DNA of 64,000 nucleotides from Orychophragmus violaceus. Its lineage: Eukaryota > Streptophyta > Magnoliopsida > Brassicales > Brassicaceae. The translations under genes were made by a program, and so were the position numbers. The notes under the pieces are model-generated. The model saw nothing but the letters and a program-made list of their open reading frames with translations, was not told the DNA's origin and ran no database searches. The stretch covers positions 45,349,522 to 45,413,521 of the forward strand of contig CM058229.1 of NCBI GenBank assembly GCA_030180135.1. Direction: 5' to 3'. This document shows, one piece after another, positions 43,948 to 55,842 of this stretch (positions within the stretch are counted from its first letter, which is position 1; the number at the start of each line of letters is the position of its first letter).

Positions 43948-46440
43948 GTATTGGATACTGGTTGTGGCACTGATATTTGTTATAATATGCAGAGCCTGAG
44001 CAACAGTACAACGTTGAAGGAAGGGCAAGTGGAACTGTGTGTCTGGAAGGAGCTTGGGAAGCTGCCTCAGTCATAGGTTTTTCACTTGTAGATGCCTTTG
44101 AGGCTTGGTTTTATTGAGTAATTGCTACAATGTACCTGCTTTAAGCAGAGTTGTCTTTCATTTTCTTGTAAGAATTTGAACGTTTTTCGTTTTGATAAAA
44201 GACAAGTTTTGTTCTTTTGATCTTAATGAAATGTTAATTGTAGCACCCTATTCAAGGAATGGGTTTCATATATTAAACCAAAGAGTGCCTAAAATGTAAC
44301 ATAAATACTGCAATTGGTTTAAATCTGATGAATTAAACCTGATTTTTCTTGGCATAAATGTTTTGGTCATATAGAGTAAGTCGGATTCAGAAACCCCATA
44401 GTTATGGACTTTTGGGCTCATTTGAATGGATGTCTTATGAGACTTGAATTCTGCTTACTGGACCAAAAGACAAAGGGCCCATCTTAGCCGAGCTAGAGAA
44501 AGGCCCAAAGGCTTATTGGAGATTGAACATACTCATGTATGTGGTCCGATGAGCAGTAATGCCAGAGAAAATTTCTTGTACTTCATTGTCTCTACTGATT
44601 ACTTCAGTGAGTGTGACTGTGTTCATTTGATGAGACACAAGTCGGAATTCTTTGACATGGTCGAAAGAGTTCCAAAATGAAGTATAGATTCTGAATGACA
44701 GAAGTATTAAGACTCTGGATTAAATCACGAGTGAGAATACTTAAGTCATTGATTGTGTGATCATCTGAATGAGTGTGAAATCGTTTCACAGCTCATTTCT
44801 CCTGAAAACCTAGAGGTGTTTCTGTGAGAAAGAATCAGATCTTATTAGAAATGATTAAAGATGAGTCACACGAATCTTCCATGATATTCTCTAAAATAGC
44901 GCTCAAGAAATATCTAAGTTTACGCTGAAAAAGTTCCACCAATATCAGTTGAAAGACACCACGTAAATGTGGATTGGAATCGATCCAAATTTCGTCTTTA
45001 CTGAGTATTTGTAGTTGTGCTACTTCGCTGGTTGTCCTAGGGAAACCAAGGCTTGTTACTTTTACGTCCATTCTGTTTTCTAAGAAGGGAAGGTAACTTT
45101 CCAAGAAGAACAGTGGGAGTAAAAGTATAACTCGAAGAAATTCGAGAAATACAGGAGGCTGCTCAACCTGTTGAGGGAGAGCAACGGATGGATTTACAGA
45201 TTTCTGTAGAATCTGCACCTGTAAAGCCTGAAGTTCGCAGATCTGAATGAATCAGTTACTAATCCGAGAGTGATTTCTCATCATTAGTTGAATCTGATTA
45301 TCATTGAAAGTTCGCATGATCTGATGATCATTGAAAGCGACGAATCTGCGAAATTCAAAGAAGCGAAAGTGAGCCCGAACTCCGAAAATTACACTATGTG
45401 TAAGTTAGCTTCATTGATCCATTCATGGATGGAAGCAAACATATCGGAGTTGGAATCTTCGTTCTGTTGAAGTAGTCAAGGTTTTGACTTGAACAGGAAC
45501 GAAGAGGAACTGTGCGTTTACTAAAAGATAAGTGGGAGCAATATTGCATTTCTCATAGTGTATGTCGATGACATACTGATTCTCGAATATAACGTCCCAA
45601 TGCTGCAGTCGGTAAAGGACTGGTTTGGGAGTTGGTTTTATGAATGACATGGGTAAAGCCACGTAGTTCTTGGATTTTGGATCTAAAGATAGAGATCCAA
45701 AAGAGCTGGTAGGACAAAAGTCAGAATTCTTAAATTGACAAAGTCCTACACGTAATCAGCAATCCAAGAAGGGCTTTATGCCAATGTCACATGGCAATTC
45801 ATTAAGCAAGATACAGTGTCCTGCGATATCTGCTGAGCTTGAATGCATGGATAGGATTCCATATGCGACGGCAATTGGATCTATCATGTATGCCATGATA
45901 CATACTTGTTTTGATGTTGCTTTAATGCTAAGCAAGACAAGTAAAGACCAGTCAAATCCAGCAAAGAATCACTGGATTGCCGTAAAGAATATTCTGAAGT
46001 ATTTGAGGAATACTTAGGATAAGTTCTTGATTTACGGAGAAAGTGAGGTGCTACAAGTCGATAGAGTCTGAAAGGCAAGTTTCCAATAGACAAAGATACT
46101 TCCTGGTCACAGTCCGGCTATATCTTGTGTCTATATGGTGGTGCAAGGCACTGTAGCTGACTCCATGACTTAAGCTGAACATTTCGCAGCTTGAGAAGCG
46201 GCGAAAGAGGTTGTTTGGAAAGTAGAGTTCATCACTGAACTAGACTTGATTCCCAGCGTAGTTAAGACTAGCTGCACATCAAAGGTCCAAACACCTTGAG
46301 GATAGGTATAACCTATTCCGCGAGATAAATGACAGAGGTGTTAAGTAGATAAGCAAGTTTCATCGAATGAGAATGTTGCTAATCTATTAACAAAGCCACT
46401 CCTTATGCCTAAGCACGAGTCGCGGACTGTAGCTGTAGGA
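43948..46440 (+). pseudogene. Copia-4 pol remnants
   Basis: Short recognisable pieces remain. They are a protease-like 'LDTGCGTDICYN' (43952), a GAG-pre-integrase/integrase start 'TKRQRAHLSRARERPKGLLE' and 'HTHVCGPMSS' (44444-44680), an RT piece 'VYVDDILILEY' (about 45558-45590), an RT/connection segment 'PYATAIGSIMYAMIHTCFDVA' (45778-46017), and RNase H-like tail text near 46190-46420. Stops are frequent. No enzyme can be made. Confidence 0.75.
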
Positions 46441-47341
46441 TGAGTGAAATTAAGATGTAATCTTAATTTCAGTGGGAGTTTGTAAAGGGCTTTACTTAGT
46501 TATTTTGAATGGTTCATGAAAACATAGCATTTTATGTTTGTGAAATCTAATGATTTCTGGATTATTTTAACTGTGATATAAATAATCGTTCCAAAATGAT
46601 TCATGTCATTATATATGGGCCATCGAAGTACACGAGTAGACTTGATCCTGAAACCCCATATTTAACAAAGTGACATAAATCATAGTGTCCATAGTCGAAG
46701 GTTGTTGAAATTGGAACACCAACAACCTGTTGAGACTAGATTGTGTTGAGACTTATGACCAAGTTTCGAGGGGTCATAGATGCGCGGCATCAAAGTCGAC
46801 ACATAGGTATATGTAGGGGAGCATATGACCGGACATGGCCCGCTAATGAGAACTCTGCAAGATATTAATATCTGTGTCATAAGAAGTTCTCATATACGAC
46901 TGTAGAGTATAGTCCTTAGACCTGAGTTCGCATGCATGTGGCTGCACATGGAGTAATGCGCTTTGATCATTGTCTAACGCTGTTTCGTAACTGGGAGCTA
47001 TACGGACCTTGGTTGGGTGTATTATGAATTGTGTAGTTCATAGTGATGGAACAAGACGGGATTTGTCCCTGCCGTTTAACGGAGGTAACATCTCTAGGCC
47101 AATCGGAGATTTGATAGCTGGTAAGAGAATGGCCATTCCCAAACGGACTTGCCCAAGTTGTTTGCATTGTCAGTATCAAATCTGGTCCGATAAACATGGT
47201 CTGGCTATATAAGGATGACACGCATCTTGCCTTATGCCAGATCGAGATATTGAGACAAAAGGATTAGGGAATGTAGGATTCCAATACAATCGGAAGATTG
47301 TTGGGAATGTCCTTTGTAGAATTCCAGTACAAGTGGGAGAT
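46441..47341 (+). other. 3' untranslated region of Copia-4
   Basis: Non-coding. At its end, the junction of polypurine tract and LTR start is duplicated: 'agattgttgggaatgtcct' occurs at about 47295-47313 and again at the true LTR start (47338 onward). Confidence 0.65.
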
Positions 47342-48021
47342 TGTTGGGAATGTCCTGAAATCTACCGTACTATCTCTAGAAAGTATGATAAGTGTCGAGA
47401 TCAGACATAAGTCATAAGTACTGGGTGATCATGATGGCTTGCTAGAGTCCGCTCTTGATCTATAAGTTTAAGACTTATTACCAGTATTGTATGATCCCTA
47501 AGGGTCACACACCATAGCTAACGGGAAAGTTAAAATGGAATTAATGCGGTAAGATGCAAGGCATTTACTGTATTTGTACAGAGAGACTTGGGCCATTAGT
47601 TAATTACTTGGGCCCATATCGAGATACAGGACTTGTGTCGATCGACACAGGTATATGTGTCGGTCGACACAACAGCGAAACCGAAACATCAGTTTAGGTT
47701 TAAGACGAGTCGAGATATATAAGTCTTAGGTCTTATGATTTCGACGGGAGGTCTGCGAATCTGAAAAGAGCCGTCCTTTTTTCTCTCTGTTTCCTTCAAC
47801 TTTGGTCTAGCAACCATCCCGAGCTTGTAAGAGTGTGGATACTCTAGGAGGAATAGGTGGTTCATCTGTTCGTTGATCTCGACATTACAATCATTCCGCT
47901 GCAAAAGGTAATGTCCAGGTTTGTGTTTTATGATTCGGTTACAAGAACCTAGATCTGTTTAAGATTATGTGTTAGGTTGCAATCTGTTAATTGAACCTTG
48001 AAAAACACCCATAATCCTTCA
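47342..48021 (+). repeat. 3' LTR of Copia-4
   Basis: 680 bp, one difference from the 5' LTR. It contains the same paired palindromes at 47635-47670. Confidence 0.95.
47635..47670. promoter_or_regulatory. Paired palindromes in Copia-4 3' LTR
   Basis: GTGTCGATCGACAC at 47635 and GTGTCGGTCGACAC at 47657, spacing 22 bp, identical to the 5' LTR copy. Confidence 0.75.
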
Positions 48022-49023
48022 GTCTCGACCACAACTGGATGTCGACCGACACTGACCTTGGTGTCGGTCGACACTGAGCGCGACAGAGTCTTATACGCGA
48101 GTTGAAGACAAATTTTGAAGAATTGCAGAATTGCCCAGAAGTTTCTCTTAATTCTAATCTAGCCCTAAAACGAGTTTAGGAGTTTTAATTAGGTTTTCAG
48201 ACTCATTATCACTTATCTTGTTCTTAATTTTGTTCTTGTTTTGTAGATTGAGAGATTTGTGCCAAGGGGATGTTCTTGCTACTTGTAACCTTCGAGAGAA
48301 GGATTTCGAACCCCTTTACTTATCTATTCAGTCTTTTGGATTCAAAGATGTGTTGTTATTCTGATAATATGTCTGAGTAGTAACCTAGTTAGATTTAGGA
48401 ATTCTCATAAGGGTTTTATGCATGTTTAGACAACTGATTGATTAGGATTCTAAATTTATTCGTTCATCGCCTAAGTTGTACTTAATACTGAATTCTGGAT
48501 TGATCACCTAGGATTTAGATCTGAGATAATTAACTTAGCACGAGAGTGTGAGTTATAATCTGAATGAACTTAGTGTGAGCAATTTGACTAGATACAAAGA
48601 GATTTGGTATAGGAGAATTGTGAACCGAAGAACCTGTTCTTAATGCTTGTTTAGAACTCTAGGATCACAAAGAGATTTGGATCGCTAGGATGCTAGATAG
48701 AGAAATAATCTCAGCGAGAGTTAGATTGTTTAGCATTGTGTTTCTAGTTCTTGAACTCGAGCTTAATCTGAATCTGGTTAGTTAAGTGTCTAAGCATTGT
48801 ATAATTCCCGATAACTTCCTAAGTCTGACGCCTTCTTCCTATTGAAAACAAACCTCTGTTTACTTGCTTTCGTTTATTGCTTTCTTCTGATTGATTTAGC
48901 TTAACTTGAGAACATATAGTCTATCGTGTGAAACGTGAGTCCTTGTGGATACGATATCCCTGAATACTACAATAGCTTAATTGTGCACTTGCAGTAGAAT
49001 ATGGATTAAATCTTGCTCTATCA
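48022..49023 (+). repeat. Athila 5' LTR, second part
   Basis: It continues 40664-40839 and ends GCTCTATCA before the PBS. It matches 61834-62786 with scattered substitutions and a few indels, one of about 60 bp near 48110-48170 absent from the 3' LTR. Confidence 0.92.
48039..48074. promoter_or_regulatory. Paired palindromes in Athila 5' LTR
   Basis: ATGTCGACCGACAC at 48039 and GTGTCGGTCGACAC at 48061, spacing 22 bp. Copia-4 is inserted 12 bp away (its TSD ends at 48026). Confidence 0.75.
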
Positions 49024-49029
49024 AGTTTT

Positions 49030-49047
49030 TGGCGCCGTTGCTGGGGA
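49030..49047 (+). other. Primer binding site of the Athila element
   Basis: TGGCGCCGTTGCTGGGGA, the form typical of Athila elements, six bases after the LTR. Confidence 0.88.
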
Positions 49048-49170
49048 CTCAACTGAGTTCGCCGATAGATTTTGTTTTAAAGTTTAGTCTAAGTCGTTTT
49101 TTATTTATTTGTTACTGGTTTTTCTCGGTTTGGCTTGTTTTGTTGCTGCAGGAATCGATATCAGCATTCA

Positions 49171-49205
49171 GTGTCGACCGACACCTCTTTAGTGTCGCCC
49201 GACAT
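49171..49205. promoter_or_regulatory. Paired palindromes in the Athila leader
   Basis: GTGTCGACCGACAC at 49171 and GTGTCGCCCGACAT at 49192, spacing 21 bp, between PBS and gag. Confidence 0.7.
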
Positions 49206-49329
49206 CGAGCTCGAGACTAGTGTTTTGAGTTCAGTGTATGCCTAATCGACACACCCGAAGCAACTAGAGCGAAGAACTTTTGAACCTCAGGCTTGAGGAT
49301 CTTGCTAAACTTGAGAGAACGAACAGAAA

Positions 49330-50849
49330 GGGTCAGAGAACTTCAAATATGATGAACAATCGTTTGATTTTGAGACCAGACGCTAAGAGAGTTATGAGAG
49401 ACCCACAGAACAACCATACAATGATCAGGAGAAAAGGATTGATGCCCAAGGACGTGTGATCCCTGTTTCCGAGCAGCCTCAAGGTGAGGGGCAGATGGTC
49501 AATGCTGGAGGTAATGGACAACAACCTAGTCCTCCTGCTGCTGAGAGGACTCTTGCTGACTACAACCGAGCCGGTGAGTTTATGCTAACCGGTCAGCAAT
49601 TGTACCTCCTCCTTTTGAAAGGAATGAGTTTGAGCTCAAGACTGTCTATTATACGCTTCTGAGGCAGCATCCTTTCCATGGTCTTCCACATGAACAACCC
49701 ATGGACCACATTGAGGATTTTGAAGCCTTCGTCACTGGGATGAAGCACAATGGAGTGGGTTATGACTTCCTTTTCCTCAAGCTTTTTCCATACTCTCTTG
49801 CTGGAGAGGCCGCAGCTTGGCTTAAGAAACTTCCACCTGGGAAGTTAACTACTTGGGATGCAGTGAAGAGAGAGTTCCTGCGACACTTCTACGATGATGC
49901 TCGCTCCGATCAGCTCAGACAGGATCTTCTGACATTCACTCAGGGACCTAGAGAGCCACTTAATTCAGTTTGGGTAAGGTTCAAGATGTACCAACGAGAC
50001 TGTCCCCATCATGGATTCTCTGGAGTTCAACTGCTGGGCATTTTCTTCAGAGGTGTGGATCTCTGGTACCAGTCTGCGTTAGATGCTGCCATCAATGGTA
50101 ACTTCAACACAAAGACTCTTGAACAAGCCAGAATGTTGATTGAGAACTTGGTGAGTAGCAATAGTACCAAGACTGCAGACCAGAGAAAGAAAGAGTCTGG
50201 TGGAAAAGTTGATCATTTGCAGATAGCAGAGATGAAGAACAAGTTGGATTCTGTTCACAGCTTGTTGACTAGTAAGAAGCATGTCCACTTTGCTCAAGAT
50301 GTTGAAGAGTTTGGACCTGAAGAAGGCTGCACAGAGGAAGATGTGAACTACATTAGTGGTTCTGGATTTCAAGGAAATAGGTTTGGAAATCAGCAGAACA
50401 ACAAGTTCTTCAATGGTGGACAGAAGAGTGCTTTCACAAGCAATCAAAACTCGTCTGGATATGGTCAGAATGCTGGTTACCAGAAGCCTTTTCAGCAGAA
50501 CAACTCTTATCAGAGAACCTATGGATCATCTTCATATCAGACACCTCCTGCCACCAATGCTCATAAGAGTAAGCTGGAAGCCATGATGGAGCAGTTGCTG
50601 GAGGGTCAAACAAAGACTGTCGTGGATTTCAACAAGAAGATATATGATGTATATGCTGATTTGAATGAGAAGTTTGAATCCTTTAGTACACATATGAAGC
50701 AATTGGACTCTCAAGTTGCTCAAACTGGTGGAGCTATTAAGAGGCAAGCCGGATTCCTTCCTGGAAGCACGGATACCAACCCCAAGCATCACTGCAATGC
50801 AATATCACTTCGAAGTGGGAAGGAGCTGTACACCATCCCTATTAGGTAG
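49330..50849 (+). pseudogene. Athila gag (ORF1), mostly open
   Basis: The main frame (49701-50849, 382 codons) is a Retrotrans_gag protein of Athila type: 'IEDFEAFVTGMKHNGVGYDF', 'LFPYSLAGEAAAWLKKLP' and 'TTWDAVKREFLRHFYDDAR'. A Gln/Asn/Ser-rich region follows, then 'HCNAISLRSGKEL' near the protease junction. The N-terminus lies upstream in two other frames (49350-49480 'RLILRPDAKRVMRDPQN' and 49456-49660), so at least two frameshifts break the start. A stop at 50847-50849 separates it from protease. Confidence 0.85.
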
Positions 50850-50912
50850 ATCAATGATAAGCAGATCGAAGAGATAGAAGAATTTGAAGAAAAGTACGAA
50901 GCTGCGAAACGA

Positions 50913-50949
50913 GTGTCGGCCGACACTGCTTCTGCACGTCGGGCGACAC
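50913..50949. promoter_or_regulatory. Paired palindromes at the gag/PR linker, copy 1
   Basis: GTGTCGGCCGACAC at 50913 and ACGTCGGGCGACAC at 50936, spacing 23 bp. Confidence 0.65.
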
Positions 50950-51027
50950 CAACTTTTTTGAGTTCTCGTGACGAACGGAAATCGACCGAGATCGATTGTG
51001 AGGTCGATGATAGATCAAAATCGAGCA

Positions 51028-51062
51028 ATGTCGACCGACACCAAGCTGATGTCGGTCGACAC
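51028..51062. promoter_or_regulatory. Paired palindromes at the gag/PR linker, copy 2
   Basis: ATGTCGACCGACAC at 51028 and ATGTCGGTCGACAC at 51049, spacing 21 bp. In frame they read MSTDT and MSVDT. Confidence 0.7.
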
Positions 51063-51530
51063 CAAGCAGCGTACAGACTTTGATGCTACAAAGAATGCTC
51101 CTACAGCAGGAGGGAAGGTGTATAAACCCAAGGTACCTTTCCCGTGGAACCCGAAGCAGTCTAAGTTTGAACGGTTCAAGGCTAAATACATGGCTATGCT
51201 GAGCAAGCTAACTCTCCCAATGCCATTGATGGATGCTATCAACAACAACCCAGTGTTAAAAAGGTGTTTGAAACAGATGTTGACTTATGATATGGGAGAT
51301 AAAGAGTGTGTGATGATGATCACTGAGGTCTGTAGTGCCGTCATTTTAAACAGAGTTCCTGAAAAACAAAAGGACCCAGGGAGCTTTGTCTTGGACTGTA
51401 CCGTTTCAGCAACATATTTGAGAGGTCACTGTGTGATTTGGGTTCAAGTGTCAATCTAATGCCATATTCAGTTGCTAAGAAGATGGGAATGACAGACTTC
51501 ACACCTACTAGGATCTCTTTGATTCTAGCC

Positions 51531-52144
51531 AGTGTTCTAAAACGCGCTAGGCGCTCGCTAGGCGGTGGACGAACGCCTAGCGCCTAGCCGTATACGCGGA
51601 GGCCTAAGCGGGGCCTATGCGGATAATATATATATATATATAATATAATTTTTATAGAAAATAAATCTTTTATATATATTATAATTATAGAAAAAGAATA
51701 AAACATAGACTCAAATAACAAATTGAATAAACTTTGATAAAATAAAGTAAAAATATAGTTTTAAAATATATAAATGATCTTCAACGATAATAAAAAATCA
51801 TAATTTTTATTAAAAAAAATTAAATAAGGATATATAGTTTTTAAACTTACTCCCAAAATAAATTAAATTTTCTTAGTCTAAAAACTAATAATAAATATTA
51901 TTCAAACTAAATAGTCTTGACATACACAATGAAATATAATTATACAATTTTTAAAAAAAAAAATTCAAAACGGCCGCCTAGAATCCGCCTAGGCACCCGC
52001 CTAAGCCGCATAATGGCCGCCTAGACGTTATTAGGCGTCCGATTTTTTTAAAACCGCCTAACCCACCGCATAGTATAAAATCGGGACGCTCGACCACCGC
52101 CTAGCGCCCAGGCGCCGCCTAGGCGGCCGCGTTTTAGAACACTT
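51531..52144. mobile_element. hAT-like MITE with CCTAGGCG subterminal repeats
   Basis: The terminal inverted repeats AGTGTTCTAAAACGCG (51531-51546) and CGCGTTTTAGAACACT (52129-52144) are perfect. Flanking (T)TCTAGCC and TTCTAGCT suggest a 7-8-bp target duplication, as hAT elements make. The ends are packed with GCCTAGGCG-like motifs in both orientations, and the centre is AT-rich and non-coding. It disrupts the Athila protease frame ('ILA' / 'LADRS'). Confidence 0.9.
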
Positions 52145-52602
52145 CTAGCTGATCGCTCCATGAGAATTCCTGAAGGTCTCTTGGAAGATGTACCGGTTAA
52201 GATTGGTGAATGTGTTATCCCAACTGACTTCGTAGTCCTGCAGTAAAATGATGAGCCTAAAGACCCTCTTATCTTCGGCAGACCATTCTTGGCTACAGCT
52301 GGTGCCATCATTGATGTGAAAAGAGGAAAGATTGGACTAAATGTGGGTGATCTGGTGATAAATTTTGACATGGAAAAGTTGATGAGACACCCTACCATTG
52401 ATGGACAGATCTTTTATGTTGATACGATTGAGAATCTGTCTGCAGAATTCTTCAATCAGATGCATCATGTTGACCCTTTGGAGAGAGGCTTAATGAGTTC
52501 CGAGCATGAGTTGGAGCTGGAGGATGAAGCTGCTACTGGATATTTGAGGCTGATGGACGCTACTGAGCAAGTGATGAACTTGGAAGTGGCCGATGACATT
52601 CA

Positions 52603-52637
52603 GTGTCGACCGACACTACAAGCGAATCGGTCGACAC
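52603..52637. promoter_or_regulatory. Paired palindromes at the PR/RT linker
   Basis: GTGTCGACCGACAC at 52603 and GAATCGGTCGACAC at 52624, spacing 21 bp. Here the frame reads QCRPT, unlike MSTDT at 51028. Confidence 0.7.
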
Positions 52638-54475
52638 CAGCTGCGAGGGATTGGAGCGAGGAGAAGGCTCCAAAGATCGAGTTGAAGCAGCTACCTGCAA
52701 GCCTCAAATATGCGTTCTTAGTTAAAAATTCCACTTATCCTGTCATTGTCAATGCTGATTTGAATAACACATAACTCACTTTACTGCAAAGCAAGTTGCG
52801 CAAGCATCGCAAAGCTCTTGGCTATTCTCTTGATGATATTTCAGGTCGTCCGTCCTATATCTCTTCGGATTTGTGCATGCATAGGATACACCTTGAGGAT
52901 GAGAGCATGTCGTCAATTGAGAACCAGAGGCGTTTGAATCCTAACCTGAAAGAGGTTGTAAGTAAGGAGATCATGAAGCTGTTGCAAGCTGGGATTATCT
53001 ACCCTATCTCAGACAGTGATTGGGTCAGCCCAGTTCATGTGGTTCCTAAGAAGGGAGGAGTCACAGTGGTGAAGAATGAAAAGAATGAGATGATTCCTTC
53101 GAGGACAATCACTGGTCACCAGATGTGCATAGACTACAGGAAGTTGAATGCAGCCACCAGAAAAGACCACTTTCCACTCCCTTTCATTGATCAGATGTTG
53201 AAAAGGTTGGCGAATCATCCTTACTACTGCTTCTTGGATGGTTATTCTGGTTTCTTTCAGATTCCTATTCACCCAGAGGACCAGGAGAAGACTACATTTA
53301 CCTGTCCCTATGGCACCTTTGCATACCGCAGAATGCCTTTCGGACTGTGTAATGCTCCTGCGACGTTTCAGAGATGCATGATGTCTATCTTCACAGACAT
53401 GATAGAGGATTTTATGGAGGTCTTCATGGATGATTTCTCTGTCTACGGACCATCTTACCATGCTTGTCTGGATAATCTATGCAAGGTGCTAGCTCGCTGT
53501 GAGGAAAAGCACCTGGTTTTGAACTGGGAGTAATGTCATTTTATGGTCAGGAATGGCATTGTACTTGGGCATAGAGTTTCTGAGGCAGGAATTGAGGTGG
53601 ACTGAGCTAAGATTGAGGTGATGACAGGACTGCAGGCACCAGATTTAGTCAAAGGAATAAGGAGTTTTCTTGGGCATTGATACAATCAGAGTTTTAATCC
53701 CTAGATCTACACTGCAAGTGCACAGACGTGAACTAGTAGTATATAGGGTATCGAATCCACATAGACTCTAGACCTTACGATAGATTATAGAATGTCAGGT
53801 TAAGCTAGGTAGCAATAGAGAAAGCAGTAAATTAATCAGCAGAAAAGTAAATAGATCGGTTTGTAAGCAAGAAGCGAAGGCGTCAGGTCAAGGGAGTTCT
53901 CAGGAAATCAGGAACACAGGCTAATCAATCAATCGGGATCTAATTAAGAACTGTTCTAGAACTAGAATCACAGAAGCATAAGAAACCAACTTTCGTTGCG
54001 GATATTATCTATGTCTAACAATCCTAGAAAACCAACTTTCGTTGCGAGTTCTAGAGATCCTAAACATGCATTAATCTCAAGTTCTTTCGTTCACAATTCT
54101 CCTAAGCCAAATTTCTTTGTGAATAGTCAAATTGCTCATCTAGGTTCTTTCTAGTTAATTAACCAACCGTCGTTGCGGAAATCAACCTAACATCATAAAT
54201 CTGGGTAGCTAATTCATATTAAGCAGTAAGAACAACCCTAGATGAAGAACTAATAGATATGAATCCCTACAGATTGATCAACCAATAATTCCATGAAATC
54301 TCTAATGAGAATCCCTAAACCTAACAGGTAAACTACTCAGACATGATCATCGAAATAGAAGACATCATGAATAGAATACTGAATATAATAAAACAGAATA
54401 AGAAACAGGGGTTCGAAATCTTCTCTCTGTCGAGTATCTGATCAGCCCCTAAAACTCTCTGAATGTAAAATAAAG

Positions 54476-55658
54476 TGATAGGTCTAGTTTTAATCCCTAT
54501 ACTAACTGCAAGTGCACAGTGATGTAGTTGTTGTACTTAGGGTATCGAATCCACAGGGACTCCGGTCAACGATAGATTTAGAACAGAAAAGATTAAACTA
54601 GGAGAAAGCAAATATGATGAGAAAACAGTAAATCACACAGCAGAAAGTAAATCAAGCGAGTTGTGAGCAAGGAAGCGAAGCGTTAAGTCTAGGGAGTTCT
54701 CAGGAAATCAGGAACACAAGCAATCAATCAATCGGGATCTAATTAAGAACTATTCTAGAACTAAAACACAGATATATAATTAATCAACTGTCGTTGCGAG
54801 AATTCTCTAAGTCTAAGTGCAGCAATCCAAATTCCTTTGTAATTACTAACAGATTAAACCAGCTTTAATTCCAAGTTCGATATGTTCACAATCTAATTAA
54901 ACCAAATTCTTTTGCGAGTAATTAAATTGCTCATCTAGGTTCTTTCTAGCTAATTAACCAACTGTCGTTGCATCAATCAACCTAACATCATAAATCTGGA
55001 TAGCTACTTCAGATTAAGCATTAAGAACAACCCTAGAAGAAGAACTAGCATATATGAATCCCTACAGATTGATTAAACTATAATTCCATGAAATCCCTTG
55101 TGAGAATCCCTAAACTTAACAGGTAATCTACTCATACATGATCATCGAAACAGAAATCATCATGAATAGAAAACCAAATATCATATAACAGAACAAAGAA
55201 CTGGGGTTCGAAATCAAGTCTCTTTCGAGAACAAGATCAGCCCCTAAACTCTCTCTGAATAAAACAAAGCTTAGTTATGAAAGCGTTGCCTAAACAATGG
55301 CTTAAAAACCATAATATAATGGTTTAAAGTCGGCTGGGGCTTCTTTGTAATTATGAGGAACTTTTGGGCAAAGTTGCAATATCCAAACTCTTCTCATTAA
55401 ACGTCGAGTATTGTCTGTGTCGACCTTGTGTTGATAGTTGCACCCTCTGTGTCGATCGACACAGGTCTGTGAATTTGACAGTAAAGTCTTCCTTTCGGGT
55501 CAATACTCCAAACTACTCCAGAATGCGCCACAATGTCCAATTCCGCTCCAAACATACCTGGACCTGTAAACATACTAAAAAGACTCCAAAACATAACATA
55601 AGACTCGATAAATAAGATATATACCATGGTTAAAATCCCTAAAATACATGGTATATCA
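54476..55658 (-). mobile_element. Solo LTR of an Athila-related family
   Basis: 1183 bp, TGATAGGTCTAG...GGTATATCA, flanked by TAAAG on both sides (54471-54475 and 55659-55663). It is related to but distinct from the LTR it sits in. A single LTR with intact TSD is the expected product of LTR-LTR recombination. Confidence 0.9.
55417..55462. promoter_or_regulatory. Palindrome and half-site in the solo LTR
   Basis: A partial GTGTCGACC at 55417 and a perfect GTGTCGATCGACAC at 55449. Start-to-start distance is 32 bp, close to three helical turns. Confidence 0.5.
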
Positions 55659-55807
55659 TAAAGCGTAGCCTAAACAATGGCTTAAAACCCTAATATATAA
55701 GTCTAAACACGTTTTTGGGCCTTTTTGCAAGTCTGGAAAGTTTCTGGGCAAAAATTGTAATTTCTCCAAAATGCAGATTTTTGGGCGCAGAACCCTGGAA
55801 TCACCTT

Positions 55808-55842
55808 GCGTCGACCACTGCATATACTGCATCGATCGTTGC
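55808..55842. promoter_or_regulatory. Variant palindrome pair in the Athila-derivative LTR
   Basis: GCGTCGACCACTGC and GCATCGATCGTTGC, cores at 55811 and 55832, spacing 21 bp. The outer bases are GC/GC instead of GTGT/ACAC. The partner LTR has the same at 57989-58027. Confidence 0.5.

Larger units (their letters stand above)
40840..48021 (+). mobile_element. Young Copia element with intact gag and eroded pol (Copia-4, Bianca-like)
   Basis: LTRs are 680 bp each with one difference seen (G at 41276, T at 47778). TSD GTCTC is perfect (40835-40839 and 48022-48026). The element has a PBS for tRNA-iMet, a 1.5-kb leader, a complete 293-codon gag, and only scraps of integrase, RT and RNase H. The gag style suggests the Bianca lineage (from memory). 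The combination of nearly identical LTRs and dead pol means recent mobilisation by enzymes encoded elsewhere. Confidence 0.94.
51090..53676 (+). pseudogene. Athila protease and reverse transcriptase, broken
   Basis: The region starts 'VPFPWNPKQSKFERFK' (51140). The protease stretch 'DPGSFVLDCTVS' has lost the normal D-[ST]-G box, then the frame shifts to 'NLMPYSVAKKMGM'. A MITE interrupts it at 51531-52144. The frame resumes with 'LADRSMRIPEGLLEDVPVKI', 'DPLIFGRPFLATAGAIIDV' and a linker with a palindrome pair (52603). RT (52796-53533) has 'EIMKLLQAGIIYPISDSDWV', 'CIDYRKLNAATRKDHFPLP', 'MPFGLCNAPATFQRCM' and the catalytic box FMDD in 'EVFMDDFSVYG'. Stops occur at about 52245, 52772, 53531 and 53601. 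The sequence breaks at 'FLGH' (53677), where the nested Athila derivative is inserted. Confidence 0.88.
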
